Below, in pieces: positions 11,306-20,344 of a DNA stretch of 45,303 bases. This DNA comes from Pseudomonadales bacterium (GTDB lineage: Bacteria > Pseudomonadota > Gammaproteobacteria > Pseudomonadales > Alcanivoracaceae). The position numbers were made by a program, and so were the translations under genes. The notes under the pieces were generated by a model. It was given only the letters and a program-made list of their open reading frames with translations. It was not told where the DNA came from and made no database searches. The first letter of the stretch is position 1. Every line of letters begins with the position of its first letter. The stretch covers positions 1-45,303 of the forward strand of contig JAKSCQ010000152.1 in the NCBI GenBank assembly GCA_022360555.1, read 5' to 3'.

Positions 11306-12001
11306 ATGACCGCCGGCGAACAGCTACAACATTATCTGGAACGTTTCTTCGCCCTGCGCCAGCACGGCGACGACACCGTGTTTCTCGCCCGCCTGCGACG
11401 CCTGCAAGACTGGCAAGGCGACCGCCTCAAACGCACCCATGCCCACCTGCTGGAAGACCCGGTGACCGCCGATGGTATCCGTTTTCTGCTCGAGGAAGTC
11501 TACGGCGGGCGCGAACTGCTGCCGGTGGCGCGGGAAATCCGTCGCGCCCTGCCCAAGGCCATGAAGTTACTGCCAGACAAGGTCATGGCCACGTCTGCCA
11601 GTGCCCTGGAAGCCGCCATTCTTACCCAGGAACTGGACGAGGCGGTGGTGGGCATTCTCGCCGAGCGGCTGGATCAGCCTCTGGACGAAACCACCTATCT
11701 GGACGGTTTCCGCCAGGACAGCCACCACGCAGACCGCCAGCGACAGCTGCAACTGGTAGCCGAGCTGGGGCACCGGCTGGACCGCTATATTCGCTCAAGG
11801 ATGATACAAACCACCTTCAGGATGGTGCGCAAACCGGCCCATGCGGCAGGCTTTGCGAACCTGTATGATTTCATGGATCGCAGTTTCCGGGTAATGAAGC
11901 CGGTGCCCAGCGTGGGCCTGTTGCTGGAGCGACTGGCCGCACGGGAAGAGACCATCATGGAAAGGGTCTACACCGGCCACCCCTCGCCTTTCGAGAATTG
12001 A
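11306..12001 (+). CDS. FFLEELY-motif family protein, function unknown
   Basis: Cytosolic-looking, largely helical protein of 231 residues with no signal peptide or membrane segment. The segment FLLEEVYGG at residues 60-68 looks like a variant of the FFLEELYGG signature that names a family of uncharacterised proteins; I place it there from memory with moderate confidence. The ATG at 11306 is preceded by GGAGGAA at a good distance, so I prefer it to the upstream in-frame ATG. That longer reading would start inside the intergenic repeat. Its stop is one base from the ubiE start, so it probably lies in the ubiE-ubiJ-ubiB transcription unit. No catalytic motif is recognised. Confidence 0.8.
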   Translation: MTAGEQLQHYLERFFALRQHGDDTVFLARLRRLQDWQGDRLKRTHAHLLEDPVTADGIRFLLEEVYGGRELLPVAREIRRALPKAMKLLPDKVMATSASALEAAILTQELDEAVVGILAERLDQPLDETTYLDGFRQDSHHADRQRQLQLVAELGHRLDRYIRSRMIQTTFRMVRKPAHAAGFANLYDFMDRSFRVMKPVPSVGLLLERLAAREETIMERVYTGHPSPFEN

Positions 12002-12002
12002 T

Positions 12003-12755
12003 ATGTCTGACGACAACAAGGTCACCCACTTCGGTTACCAGCAGGTGCCGTGGCAGGAAAAGCAGCAGAAAGTGGCCGGGGTCTTCCGCTCGGTAGCGGG
12101 CAAGTACGATGTGATGAACGACCTGATTTCCATGGGCAGCCATCGCATCCTCAAGCGTATGACCATTGAGCTGGCCGGTATTCGCCCGGGCCACCGGGTA
12201 CTGGATCTGGCCGGCGGCACCGGCGACCTGGCCATCAAATTTTCCCGGCTGGTGGGCGAAACCGGCCATGTGGTGCTCGCCGACATCAACGACGCCATGC
12301 TGGAAGTGGGCCGCGACCGCCTGATCGACGCCGGCTGCAGTCACAACACCCAGGTGGCCCAGGTTAATGGCGAGTGCCTGCCCTTCGAGGACAACAGCTT
12401 CCACTGTGTCACCATCGCCTTCGGGCTGCGTAATATCACCGACAAGGACGCCGCCCTGCGCTCCATGCTGCGGGTACTGAAACCGGGCGGACGTCTGCTG
12501 GTGCTGGAATTTTCCACCCCGGTGAACAAACAGTTGGCCAAGGCCTATGACGCCTACTCCTTCGCCGTCTGGCCTCGCCTGGGCAAACTGATCGTCAACG
12601 ATGCGCAAAGCTACCAGTACCTGGCCGAATCCATCCGCATGCACCCGGACCAGGACACCCTGAAGGGCATGATGGACGACGCCGGTTTTGCCCGTACCGA
12701 GTACTTCAACATGCTCGGCGGCATCGTGGCATTGCACAGAGGATTCAAGTTCTGA
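12003..12755 (+). CDS. ubiE: Ubiquinone/menaquinone biosynthesis C-methyltransferase UbiE
   Basis: SAM-dependent methyltransferase that methylates the ring carbon of 2-polyprenyl-6-methoxy-benzoquinol (and demethylmenaquinone where present). The 250-residue protein has the UbiE signature [19 protein letters not shown], motif [16 protein letters not shown], and the later conserved FGLRNITDK and [12 protein letters not shown]. It ends with [12 protein letters not shown] like its relatives. Its TGA overlaps the ATG of ubiJ (TGATG), and ubiB overlaps ubiJ in the same way. This is the standard three-gene ubiquinone operon. Confidence 0.97.
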   Translation: MSDDNKVTHFGYQQVPWQEKQQKVAGVFRSVAGKYDVMNDLISMGSHRILKRMTIELAGIRPGHRVLDLAGGTGDLAIKFSRLVGETGHVVLADINDAMLEVGRDRLIDAGCSHNTQVAQVNGECLPFEDNSFHCVTIAFGLRNITDKDAALRSMLRVLKPGGRLLVLEFSTPVNKQLAKAYDAYSFAVWPRLGKLIVNDAQSYQYLAESIRMHPDQDTLKGMMDDAGFARTEYFNMLGGIVALHRGFKF

Positions 12756-13411
12756 TGAGCCTGAAAGACCAGTCCCGCTCCCCCGGCCTGCTGTCCACCA
12801 CGGCCCTGGCCACGGTGGAACGGGCCATCAACACCGCCCTGCGCTCCGACCCGGCGACCGCGGATCGCCTGGCGGTCCATGCCGGGCGTCTGGTGGCCAT
12901 CGAGACCACCCTGCCGCCAGTGGCCATCTATGCGCTGGTCGTGGAAGACGGGGTCGAGCTGTATCACCGCAGCGACGCCACCCCGGATGTGGCCGTCAAG
13001 GGCAACCCGGTGGACCTGGCCGCCCTGCTGCTGGACTGGAAAAGCCGGCCGGGCGTCATCGGCGGGCCGGTGGATATCACCGGTAACCGGGAGCTGCTGC
13101 AGGAGTTGCAGACCCTGGCCCGGGAACTGCACATTGACTGGGGCGCGATCCTGGAACCGATCACCGGCTCCGAGCTGGCCCAGCAACTGGATGTGGGGGC
13201 CCGCCGCCTGTTCCACTGGGCCCGGCAGACCGCCGGGCGCCTGGCGGACCAGCTGGGCGACTATGTGGGCAACGAGTCCGGGCTGATCCCCAGCCGCCGC
13301 GACGTCTACGAGTTCGGCCAGGATGTGGACGAACTGCGCATGGATGTGGACCGCCTCGCCGCCCGGGTACAGCGCCTGCAAGCGCGCCGAAACGGGAGCA
13401 CCACTGACTGA
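12755..13411 (+). CDS. ubiJ: Ubiquinone biosynthesis accessory factor UbiJ
   Basis: Lipid-binding accessory protein of the soluble Ubi complex, thought to present the hydrophobic quinone intermediate to the Ubi enzymes. The 218-residue protein has an N-terminal SCP2-type sterol-carrier domain (about residues 15-115). The C-terminal part is helical and probably coiled-coil (DVDELRMDVDRLAARVQRL). It is very divergent at sequence level, as usual for UbiJ, so the assignment leans on position between ubiE and ubiB with one-base overlaps on both sides. Confidence 0.9.
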   Translation: MSLKDQSRSPGLLSTTALATVERAINTALRSDPATADRLAVHAGRLVAIETTLPPVAIYALVVEDGVELYHRSDATPDVAVKGNPVDLAALLLDWKSRPGVIGGPVDITGNRELLQELQTLARELHIDWGAILEPITGSELAQQLDVGARRLFHWARQTAGRLADQLGDYVGNESGLIPSRRDVYEFGQDVDELRMDVDRLAARVQRLQARRNGSTTD

Positions 13412-15018
13412 TGCTGCCCGTGACACGAATCCTGGTGGTCCTTCATGTGGTGTGCCGCTACCGTCTGATCGCCCTGCTGCCCCCACACCCGGTCCGCACC
13501 CTGCTACTGATGCTGTCTTTCCTGGTGCCCTCCAGCTGGCTGGGGACCGGCAAGCTCAGCGAAGGAGAACGACTGCAAAAGGCGCTGGAGCGCCTGGGCC
13601 CGATCTTCATCAAGTTTGGCCAGCTACTGGCCACCCGTCAGGACATGCTGCCTCCGGAGTGGACCTCCGCTCTGGCACGGCTGCAGGACCAGGTGCCCCC
13701 GTTCGACGGTGAACAGGCCCGCGATCTGGTGGAAGCCAGCCTGTCCCAACCTTTTGACCAGGTCTTCAGCCATTTCGACACCACCCCCATTGCCGCCGCG
13801 TCCGTGGCCCAGGTCCATGGCGCGACGCTAACAGACGGCCGGCAGGTGGTGGCCAAGGTACTGCGCCCCACGGTTCGCCCGATTGTGGAGCGGGACCTGA
13901 AAGTCATGACCTTCGGAGCCCGCTGGCTGGAAAGACTGTGGCGCGACGCCCGCTATTTCCGCCCGGCCCAGGTGGTACGCGATTACCGGGACATCATCCT
14001 CGGTGAGCTGGACCTGGCCGCCGAGGCCCGCAACAGCGAAGCCATGCGCCGGCACTTCCTGTTCAGCCCGTTGCTGCATATCCCCGCCATCCACCTGGAG
14101 CTGTCCAGCCCCACCGTGATCATCATGGACCGGATTGATGGCATCCCGGTCAACGATATCGAACGCATCAAGGCCGCCGGGATCGACCCGAAGGTACTGG
14201 CCGAGCGGGGCGTGGAAATCTTCTTCTCCCAGGTATTCCGCTTCAATCTCTTCCATGCGGACATGCACCCGGGAAACATTTTCGTCAATCCCGAACACCC
14301 GGAATCGCCGCAATACATGGCGGTGGACGCGGCCATTGCCGGCCGGTTGTCCAAAGAGGACCTGAACGTGCTGGGCCGCATGGTACTGGCGGTGATGCGC
14401 GAGGATTACAGTGCCCTGGTGGACGCGGTGATCCGCGCCGGCTGGAACCGGGCCCCCATCGACCGGCCACGCTTTGAGCGGGCCGTGATCGACATTGTCG
14501 AGCCGGTGCGTTCCGCCCAGCTGGACCAGCTGGAATTTGCCCCGCTGGTGATGAAGCTGTTCGATATGGCACGCAACTACCACATCGAAATGCCGGTGCA
14601 GTACATCCTGCTGATGAAGACCCTGGTCCACATTGAAGGCCTGGGTCGCAGCATCTACCCGCAACTGGACATCTGGAGCACCGGTCGCCCGCTGCTGGAA
14701 GCTTGGATGCTGGCCGAGTACGGCCCCAGCGCTACCTTGAAGAAGCTGCAGAACCGGCTACCGGAGTGGACCGCGCAATTGCCGGAAATGCCGGATCTGC
14801 TGCGCGACGGCCTGGAAACCCTGCGCGACCTGCCCTATCAGCAGGACCGCCTGGAAGCCCGCTTCGAACAGGCCCTGATACGCCACCGCCACAAGCTTTT
14901 CGCCGGCCTGGCCGGGCTCGGTTGCGCTGGCGCCGCCCTGTGGCTGGCAACGCCCCATGTCAGCTGGCCTCTGGCCGCTGGCGCCGTGCTGCTGGTGGGC
15001 TGGAGCTGGCGGCGCTAG
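13411..15018 (+). CDS. ubiB: Ubiquinone biosynthesis regulatory protein kinase-like UbiB
   Basis: Membrane-bound atypical kinase/ATPase of the ABC1/ADCK/UbiB family needed for ubiquinone synthesis. The KxGQ motif appears as IKFGQLLATRQDMLP (Lys68-Gln71). The alanine-rich nucleotide loop is AAASVAQVHGA, the kinase core contains FHADMHPGNIF, and the C-terminus has two hydrophobic segments. At 535 residues the length is normal. It ends the ubiE-ubiJ-ubiB operon. In P. aeruginosa the next genes are hisI and hisE; here hisI is missing and a repeat pair fills the gap. Confidence 0.96.
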   Translation: MLPVTRILVVLHVVCRYRLIALLPPHPVRTLLLMLSFLVPSSWLGTGKLSEGERLQKALERLGPIFIKFGQLLATRQDMLPPEWTSALARLQDQVPPFDGEQARDLVEASLSQPFDQVFSHFDTTPIAAASVAQVHGATLTDGRQVVAKVLRPTVRPIVERDLKVMTFGARWLERLWRDARYFRPAQVVRDYRDIILGELDLAAEARNSEAMRRHFLFSPLLHIPAIHLELSSPTVIIMDRIDGIPVNDIERIKAAGIDPKVLAERGVEIFFSQVFRFNLFHADMHPGNIFVNPEHPESPQYMAVDAAIAGRLSKEDLNVLGRMVLAVMREDYSALVDAVIRAGWNRAPIDRPRFERAVIDIVEPVRSAQLDQLEFAPLVMKLFDMARNYHIEMPVQYILLMKTLVHIEGLGRSIYPQLDIWSTGRPLLEAWMLAEYGPSATLKKLQNRLPEWTAQLPEMPDLLRDGLETLRDLPYQQDRLEARFEQALIRHRHKLFAGLAGLGCAGAALWLATPHVSWPLAAGAVLLVGWSWRR

Positions 15019-15053
15019 ACTGTGGGCCTGCACGAGAACCGTGCTCAATTTTC

Positions 15054-15108
15054 GCAGGAGCTTGCTTGCAAGCGAACCATAACCCTTCGTCTGCAAGCAG
15101 ACTCCTGC
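15054..15108. repeat. REPIN-like pair of inverted REP sequences
   Basis: Two 22-bp units face each other across an 11-bp spacer: 15054-15075 on the plus strand and 15087-15108 on the minus strand. Each reads GCAGGA, a 6-bp stem, TT, the complementary stem, then GA. The stems differ (GCTTGC/GCAAGC against GTCTGC/GCAGAC), but each is perfectly self-complementary, so the changes are compensatory. The layout resembles Pseudomonas REP doublets (REPINs). Confidence 0.8.
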
Positions 15109-15147
15109 ATAAAGACCGCTAGTTCGACCACGAAGAATACACAGCCT

Positions 15148-15483
15148 ATGTCAGATATTCTCAGCCAGCTCCATCAGGTGCTGGAATCCCGCAAGGGCGC
15201 CGACCCGGACAGCTCCTATGTGGCCAGCCTCTACGCCAGAGGACTGAACAAGATCCTGGAAAAGGTGGGCGAAGAGGCGGTGGAAACCATCCTCGCCGCC
15301 CGGGATGCGGAAGTCAGCGGCGACAGCCAGGCCCTGATCAGCGAAACTGCCGATCTGTGGTTCCATAGTCTGGTGATGTTAGCCAAACTGGGAGAACACC
15401 CGGACAAGGTGCTGGCTGAGCTTGAGCGCCGCTTCGGCCTGTCCGGCCATGACGAAAAAGCGGCGCGCGGCAGCAAGCACTGA
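15148..15483 (+). CDS. hisE: Phosphoribosyl-ATP pyrophosphatase HisE
   Basis: Second enzyme of histidine synthesis, hydrolysing phosphoribosyl-ATP to phosphoribosyl-AMP. The ATG at 15148 gives a 111-residue protein with the MazG-like all-alpha fold motif [17 protein letters not shown] and [15 protein letters not shown]. The longer in-frame reading would run through the REPIN-like repeat and is rejected. The usual partner HisI (cyclohydrolase) is neither fused nor adjacent. tatA follows 30 bp downstream. Confidence 0.95.
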   Translation: MSDILSQLHQVLESRKGADPDSSYVASLYARGLNKILEKVGEEAVETILAARDAEVSGDSQALISETADLWFHSLVMLAKLGEHPDKVLAELERRFGLSGHDEKAARGSKH

Positions 15484-15513
15484 TCCGCCCACTACCCATC
15501 GGAGAGAACACCC

Positions 15514-15741
15514 ATGTTATCCGGCATCAGCATTTGGCAGTTACTGATCCTCCTGGCCATCGTGGTCCTGCTGTTCGGCACCAAGAAGCTGCGCAACATC
15601 GGTGGCGACCTGGGCGGCGCCGTCAAGGGCTTCAAAAACGCCATGAAGGACGGCGAGGAAGAACAGGATCAAAAGCGTCTGGCCGAGGACGAAAAAAGCC
15701 AGAACGAACAGAAAACCGAAAAGGACAAGGATCAGGTCTGA
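15514..15741 (+). CDS. tatA: Sec-independent translocase subunit TatA
   Basis: Pore-forming component of the twin-arginine translocase, which exports folded proteins. The 75-residue protein starts with a short N-terminal membrane helix ([20 protein letters not shown]), the FGxKK hinge, an amphipathic helix ([19 protein letters not shown]) and a highly charged tail. A GGAGAGAA Shine-Dalgarno sequence precedes the ATG. It is the first gene of tatABC. Confidence 0.96.
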   Translation: MLSGISIWQLLILLAIVVLLFGTKKLRNIGGDLGGAVKGFKNAMKDGEEEQDQKRLAEDEKSQNEQKTEKDKDQV

Positions 15742-15762
15742 TCCAGGCCCCAAGAGGTTCCC

Positions 15763-16113
15763 ATGTTCGATATCGGCTTCGCCGAGCTTACCCTGATCTT
15801 CATCATCGGCCTGGTGGTACTGGGGCCGGAGCGACTGCCCACAGTTGCCCGCACCCTTGGCCACTGGATAGGCCGTGCCCGCTCGACCTTCAACAACCTG
15901 AAGAACGAGCTGGAAAGGGAAGCCGTCACCCAGGACATGCGCGAGCGCATGGAAAAGCAGATGCGACAGATGGGCCTGGATGAAGAGAGCATCCGCGAAG
16001 CCAGGGACAGCCTGCTCAGCCCGGAAGAAATTGCCAGGGCCCGCCAGCCCCGCACCAAGCAACCCACCGAAAACAAGATAGAACCGCCCGGGGAATCACC
16101 ACGCAATGACTGA
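15763..16113 (+). CDS. tatB: Sec-independent translocase subunit TatB
   Basis: Substrate-receptor partner of TatC. The 116-residue protein has the TatB start [20 protein letters not shown], the GPERLP hinge and an amphipathic helix. The polar C-terminal tail is shorter than that of E. coli TatB (171 residues). Its end overlaps the start of tatC by 8 bp, so the two are translationally coupled. Confidence 0.96.
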   Translation: MFDIGFAELTLIFIIGLVVLGPERLPTVARTLGHWIGRARSTFNNLKNELEREAVTQDMRERMEKQMRQMGLDEESIREARDSLLSPEEIARARQPRTKQPTENKIEPPGESPRND

Positions 16114-16858
16114 CGCCAGTAACGATACCGGTCAGCCACTGATTGCTCACCTGCTGGAACTGCGTAACCGCCTGCTCAAGGCCATGGTGGCGATCTTCGT
16201 GGTATTCCTCTGCCTGTTCTACTTTTCCCGGGAACTCTATTCATTAATCGCCAGGCCATTGATGGAAGCCATGCCGGAAGGAACCAGCATGATTGCCACC
16301 GGCGTGGCCTCGCCCTTTCTGGCCCCGTTCAAGCTAACGCTTTACCTGAGCATCTTCGTGGCCATGCCGTTCATCCTGCACCAGGCGTGGGCTTTTGTGG
16401 CGCCGGGGCTGTACCGTCATGAAAAACGCCTGGCCATCCCCTTGCTGGCCAGCAGCGTGCTGCTGTTCTATGCCGGCGCCGCCTTTGCCTATTTCGTGGT
16501 CTTTCCACTGATGTTCCAGTTCTTTACCGCCATTGCCCCGGAAGGGGTGGCTGTCACCACGGACATCAGCAGTTACCTGGATTTTGTACTGGCCCTGTTC
16601 CTGGCCTTCGGGCTGGCTTTTGAGTTACCTATCGCCATCGTGCTGCTGGTCAGCACCGGCGCCACCACCGTGGAAAAACTGGGCAAGGCCCGGGCCTATG
16701 TGGTCGTGGGTTGCTTTGTGCTCGGTATGCTGCTGACGCCACCGGATGTGATCAGCCAGACCCTGCTGGCCATTCCCATGTGGTTCCTGTTCGAGGTGGG
16801 ACTGCTGGCGGCGCGTCTGGTACGCCGGGAACAGCAATCCAGGCCCGCGGGCAACTGA
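16106..16858 (+). CDS. tatC: Sec-independent translocase subunit TatC
   Basis: Six-helix membrane protein that, with TatB, binds the twin-arginine signal. The 250-residue protein contains the N-terminal [12 protein letters not shown], the conserved first-periplasmic-loop region ([18 protein letters not shown]), [12 protein letters not shown], and late segments including [17 protein letters not shown]. It ends tatABC. The next 177 bp (16859-17035), up to the convergent hydrolase gene, contain a run of eight G (16905-16912) and no gene or clear terminator that I can see. Confidence 0.97.
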   Translation: MTDASNDTGQPLIAHLLELRNRLLKAMVAIFVVFLCLFYFSRELYSLIARPLMEAMPEGTSMIATGVASPFLAPFKLTLYLSIFVAMPFILHQAWAFVAPGLYRHEKRLAIPLLASSVLLFYAGAAFAYFVVFPLMFQFFTAIAPEGVAVTTDISSYLDFVLALFLAFGLAFELPIAIVLLVSTGATTVEKLGKARAYVVVGCFVLGMLLTPPDVISQTLLAIPMWFLFEVGLLAARLVRREQQSRPAGN

Positions 16859-17035
16859 TCTTCTGCAAGATTCCGGGCGGCCAAAGAACCGGCAAGCGTT
16901 TGCAGGGGGGGGCACCAAATCGTCTTTTCCTGCTCGCAACTCAAGCGGAATCCTTCAGCAACTGCATCATGAGCAGCCAAAGATGCCTTGTGCGTTGCCA
17001 GGCACGGTGCCGGCACTTTTCCACCCGTTTCCGCC

Positions 17036-17971
17036 CTAGAAACGGTAACCGTTGCCCGGCGTTCCCGGGGCGGCGGGCACCAGTCCGGGCAGGGCATCGT
17101 CCTGGCTCTCCGGCTTCGGCGGCGGGGCCTCGCATCCACTATCACGCATGAAGTCGACCAGCCTCTGCTGTACGGCCGGGTCCCGGGTGCTCTGGATATG
17201 GCCACCATGCAGCTTCTGGAAAGTCTTGGGCTGCTGCGCCGCCTCATAGAGGCGCTCACTGTGCGCATAGGGCACCACCGGATCCTCGTCACTGTGCATG
17301 ACCAGTAACGGCGCCGGTGCGATATCGGCAATCCGCCGCTCCGGGTCCACGTCCCGTTCCGGCATGGTCGGCACCACCATCCAGCGCAAGGGCCACAACA
17401 GCCAGCTACGTTGCATCACATCGTTGGTGATATCCCGGTAACTGGCGAAAGCCGCTTCCAGAATCACACAATCCGCTTTACCGGCATTATTCTCTTCGCC
17501 CAAGACGCTGGTCGCCATGGCGCCTCCCAGGCTCTGGCCAAACACCACCAGCGGCCCTTCGGTCCGCTGGGCATTGTGCAGCCAGTCCAGACCCAGCTGC
17601 ACATCATCGAATACCTCCGGCAGCCGCGGCTTGCCCTCGGACAGCCCATAGCCCCGATAGTCCAGCAGGAAAACGTTGTAGCCCCGGGCCGGTAACCACT
17701 GCACATTGGTTAGGTGGGCACTGATATTCTGGGCATTGCCGTGCAGGTAATACACCGTGCCACGCACATGCCCCGCCGACTCCTCGGCGGGCAGCCACCA
17801 GCCATGAATACGCATCCCGCGGGGATGAATCAGGACAATATCTTCATAGGCCAGCCCCTGGTTTTCCGGGTTCTGCACCCAGGGTTCCATGGGGTAAAAA
17901 AACAGTTTGCTGCAACCCACCAGCAGTATTGCCAGCAATACCGGCAGACTCAGTCGAAATACCATCGCCAT
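17036..17971 (-). CDS. Alpha/beta-hydrolase lipoprotein
   Basis: Probable envelope-anchored serine hydrolase of 311 residues. A signal peptide ends in a lipobox with Cys20 (LLVGC). The hydrolase core has the oxyanion-side motif YYLHGNAQN, the nucleophile elbow GQSLGG (Ser147), an acid in HSDEDPVVPY (Asp230 likely) and His258 in LHGGH. Related proteins include the BEM46/YfhR/FrsA-like group, which act on small esters or acyl groups; the substrate is unknown. Its start overlaps the end of the upstream DUF4105 gene by 22 bp, suggesting a shared transcript and possibly a shared envelope role. Confidence 0.88.
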   Translation of the reverse strand: MAMVFRLSLPVLLAILLVGCSKLFFYPMEPWVQNPENQGLAYEDIVLIHPRGMRIHGWWLPAEESAGHVRGTVYYLHGNAQNISAHLTNVQWLPARGYNVFLLDYRGYGLSEGKPRLPEVFDDVQLGLDWLHNAQRTEGPLVVFGQSLGGAMATSVLGEENNAGKADCVILEAAFASYRDITNDVMQRSWLLWPLRWMVVPTMPERDVDPERRIADIAPAPLLVMHSDEDPVVPYAHSERLYEAAQQPKTFQKLHGGHIQSTRDPAVQQRLVDFMRDSGCEAPPPKPESQDDALPGLVPAAPGTPGNGYRF

Positions 17972-19773
17972 TGCAGTTTGAACTCGTTATCGCCGTCACC
18001 TCGCCACCCCTCCCGCTCCACGGAGGCGCGCAAGCCGTGCTGTCTGGCCACCGCCCACTGGACTGCGAACTCGGAGGTATAGCGGTATTCGTCGTTGGTA
18101 AAATAGTGCCCCACACTGCCCAGTTGCCACTGCCAACGGCCACGCCGGTAGAGCATGCCCATATCCACGCCAGCACCGGGCGTCAGGAAGGAATCAAAGT
18201 CGCTATTATTCTCCATCCGGAGACTGGTTAACAGGTAAGGCTGCCAGTTTCCCCACAGCCAACTGGCACCAGCCCCTCCCTGGACAAAACGAACCAGACG
18301 GCGCCGGCCGGCCCAGGCCCGCTCCAGCCCCCCTTCCACATACCAGCTCAAAGGCTTGTTGAAACGGTTTCGGGGAGCCAAAGAGCGGATACTGACCACA
18401 TCCAGTTCTTCCAGCTTGGCGGCGCCGGATTCCGTACTGCGCAGGGTCAGGTCCAGACCCTCGATCTGGGCACCACGCAGGAAGCCAAAACCATTATCCA
18501 GCAAATCATGGTAAGTCAGCCGGTAAGCCAGTTCACCAAAATCCATTTCACCTGCGCGTTGGCCGCCACTCACTGCCAACATCTGGGTGCCGTGCCCGGC
18601 TTCCGGCGGCTCCGGCGCTTCCGTCGCTGGCACTTCAACCTGCGGCAGCGTGTTCATCATGGTCAACAGGGCAAAAGAGTCACGGGCAACCTTGGGGTCG
18701 CGTTCTTCTTTGCGGTGTTTCAGACGCAGATAACGGTAGGCGGTAGCGACCATGAGCGCCTGTTCCTCAGACGAAGCCTGCCTGAAACGTGCTGATTCCG
18801 ACAACGATGGGTCATCCGCCAGTTGCCTGGCCAGGGCCTGCTGGTTACCTGCCAGCTTGCGGCGAAGGTTATCCAGCTCCACCGCCTTGGAAGGACGATA
18901 ATGTCGCTCACTAATGATGCCGCGCTCATCCAGGGCCCGGACAGTATTGACCGGCACTTCCGCGAAGCGCAGCTCCGTCAGCAGACTGGACCCGGGCCTG
19001 GCCACTTCAACCAGTTCCAGCAGCCGAAACGAGCAGTTCTCATCAAAGAAGTAGTAATCGAAATTGATCTCTTTGAGTTCCCAAAGGTGCTCAATCATCC
19101 AGTCGATTTCTTCCTGATCCAGGTCCAGGGTGTATTCCCACATGTCGCGGTTTTCCATGTGGGAGTATTCCTGGATTTTCTGCACATAGGGCACCAGCGC
19201 AAACCGGCCCGGGTAGCCCCCGGCCAGCCCGCGGTAGATATAGAACAGGGAATTGTCTTGCGCCGTGGATACGGCACCGAAATTCACGGCCCATGACAGC
19301 CATACCGCGCTATCTTCTCCCTGATCCAGGCGCAGCAAGGTATGGCCAAACATGGAGGAGGGGCTGTTGAGGTAAGCGGCCGGGAAAACCAGCACGGCGC
19401 GGGTCGCCTTTACTGACTGCCGCCATTCTCGATAATCCTCGCATATTGAGAATGGATCACTGTTCTTCCATCCCAGGTGATCCGCCAGAAAACGATAACG
19501 GGCCGGGAAGCGGCAACGGGCTTGCGCGCCCTGCGGTGCCAACGCCTCTATGCTGGCCTGCAACTCCGCCAGCGGGTCATCCTTGCCATTTTCGGCAAGA
19601 AAAAAACGGTCGTCGTCCACATAGCTGCGATGCCGGTCACGCAGCGTGGCCCCCGGATTGATATGTAACAGAGCTTGCCAGCGCGGGCTGGCAGCCAGTT
19701 GTTCAGTGGTAGGTGTAGCAGCAAAGGCGGGCAGGACCCAACACAGCAGCACACAAAACAGTCCGGTGCGCAT
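17950..19773 (-). CDS. DUF4105 (Lnb N-terminal periplasmic domain) protein
   Basis: Secreted protein of 607 residues with a signal peptide ending near LPAFAA (residue 19). The DUF4105 core spans about 120-270. It contains FGHTLLRLD with His144 and DENCSFRLLELV with Cys247. That His-before-Cys order is what permuted NlpC/P60-like (papain-fold) enzymes show, so a thiol hydrolase or acyltransferase is possible; this is inference. The C-terminal part (about 400-607) is rich in alternating residues and aromatic ends (WRWYFD), suggesting a beta-barrel or beta-rich outer-membrane domain. It lies between the DUF3015 gene and the lipoprotein hydrolase. Confidence 0.85.
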   Translation of the reverse strand: MRTGLFCVLLCWVLPAFAATPTTEQLAASPRWQALLHINPGATLRDRHRSYVDDDRFFLAENGKDDPLAELQASIEALAPQGAQARCRFPARYRFLADHLGWKNSDPFSICEDYREWRQSVKATRAVLVFPAAYLNSPSSMFGHTLLRLDQGEDSAVWLSWAVNFGAVSTAQDNSLFYIYRGLAGGYPGRFALVPYVQKIQEYSHMENRDMWEYTLDLDQEEIDWMIEHLWELKEINFDYYFFDENCSFRLLELVEVARPGSSLLTELRFAEVPVNTVRALDERGIISERHYRPSKAVELDNLRRKLAGNQQALARQLADDPSLSESARFRQASSEEQALMVATAYRYLRLKHRKEERDPKVARDSFALLTMMNTLPQVEVPATEAPEPPEAGHGTQMLAVSGGQRAGEMDFGELAYRLTYHDLLDNGFGFLRGAQIEGLDLTLRSTESGAAKLEELDVVSIRSLAPRNRFNKPLSWYVEGGLERAWAGRRRLVRFVQGGAGASWLWGNWQPYLLTSLRMENNSDFDSFLTPGAGVDMGMLYRRGRWQWQLGSVGHYFTNDEYRYTSEFAVQWAVARQHGLRASVEREGWRGDGDNEFKLQWRWYFD

Positions 19774-19815
19774 CCGGTATTCCGTCAGTCAGGCAATCAA
19801 GGGGTTCGTATAAAC

Positions 19816-19840
19816 AAAGCCCCGCCTGGGGCGGGGCTTT
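19816..19840. terminator. Bidirectional intrinsic terminator downstream of the DUF3015 gene
   Basis: Perfect 11-bp stem: AAAGCCCCGCC, loop TGG, then GGCGGGGCTTT. A short T-rich stretch lies on each side. It sits 22 bp after the DUF3015 stop and upstream of the DUF4105 gene on the minus strand, so those two genes are probably separate transcripts. Confidence 0.85.
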
Positions 19841-19861
19841 TGTGGCAGCGTTCGGAAACGC

Positions 19862-20344
19862 TTATGCCAGGTATTTGGACAGGCTGGCGTCCTGCTTCAT
19901 CACTTCGGTAATACGCGCCATCACTTCTTCGGCGGTCACATCCTGGTGCGGGAAGATGGTAGCGAAGTTTTCGTGCATTGCCGCATTGAAGCTGGCACGA
20001 TCTTCGGTCTTGATACCCATGGATACAGACAGTGCGGTCAGGGCTTCGCCTTCACCCATTGCCATGTCCTGTGCAACTTCTTCCATGACACCCTTCATGG
20101 CCAGCAGGCTCTGGCCGCTGTAGGTCAAGGAACCACTGGTGTTACAACCATTGGTGCCAGAGGTCATGCCGAAGGTAGCATTACCGGACGTACCATTCAC
20201 AAGGGTTGCCAACAGGTGCATGGGCAGGCCGGACTTGCCTTCGAACAGCATGTTGCCCCAGCCACAGCCCGGGCCACCCGGCGCATCAGCCATAGCAGAA
20301 GTGGAAGCGCCAAGCAGAGCGGCAGCGATAAGAGTCTTTTTCAT
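19862..20344 (-). CDS. DUF3015 family secreted protein
   Basis: Small exported protein of unknown function, 160 residues. I chose the ATG at 20344 because it is preceded by CTTGGAGGTAC and opens a clean signal peptide (MKKTLIAAALLGASTSAMA); the longer reading is not signal-like. The mature part starts DAPGGPGCGWG and contains a TSGTNGC segment, both typical of DUF3015. No catalytic motif is seen. Upstream (20345-20520) is a TTTATAAA stretch that could be a -10 region and a tandem TGCATTTGC repeat near 20404. Confidence 0.87.
   Translation of the reverse strand: MKKTLIAAALLGASTSAMADAPGGPGCGWGNMLFEGKSGLPMHLLATLVNGTSGNATFGMTSGTNGCNTSGSLTYSGQSLLAMKGVMEEVAQDMAMGEGEALTALSVSMGIKTEDRASFNAAMHENFATIFPHQDVTAEEVMARITEVMKQDASLSKYLA

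Noticed and set aside
15022-15147. N-terminal extension of hisE to 15022
   Set aside because: The extension reads through the REPIN-like repeat and has no similarity to HisE; the ATG at 15148 matches the family start.
16859-17035. Possible small gene or terminator after tatC
   Set aside because: A G8 run and short frames are present, but there is no ribosome site, family motif or convincing hairpin.
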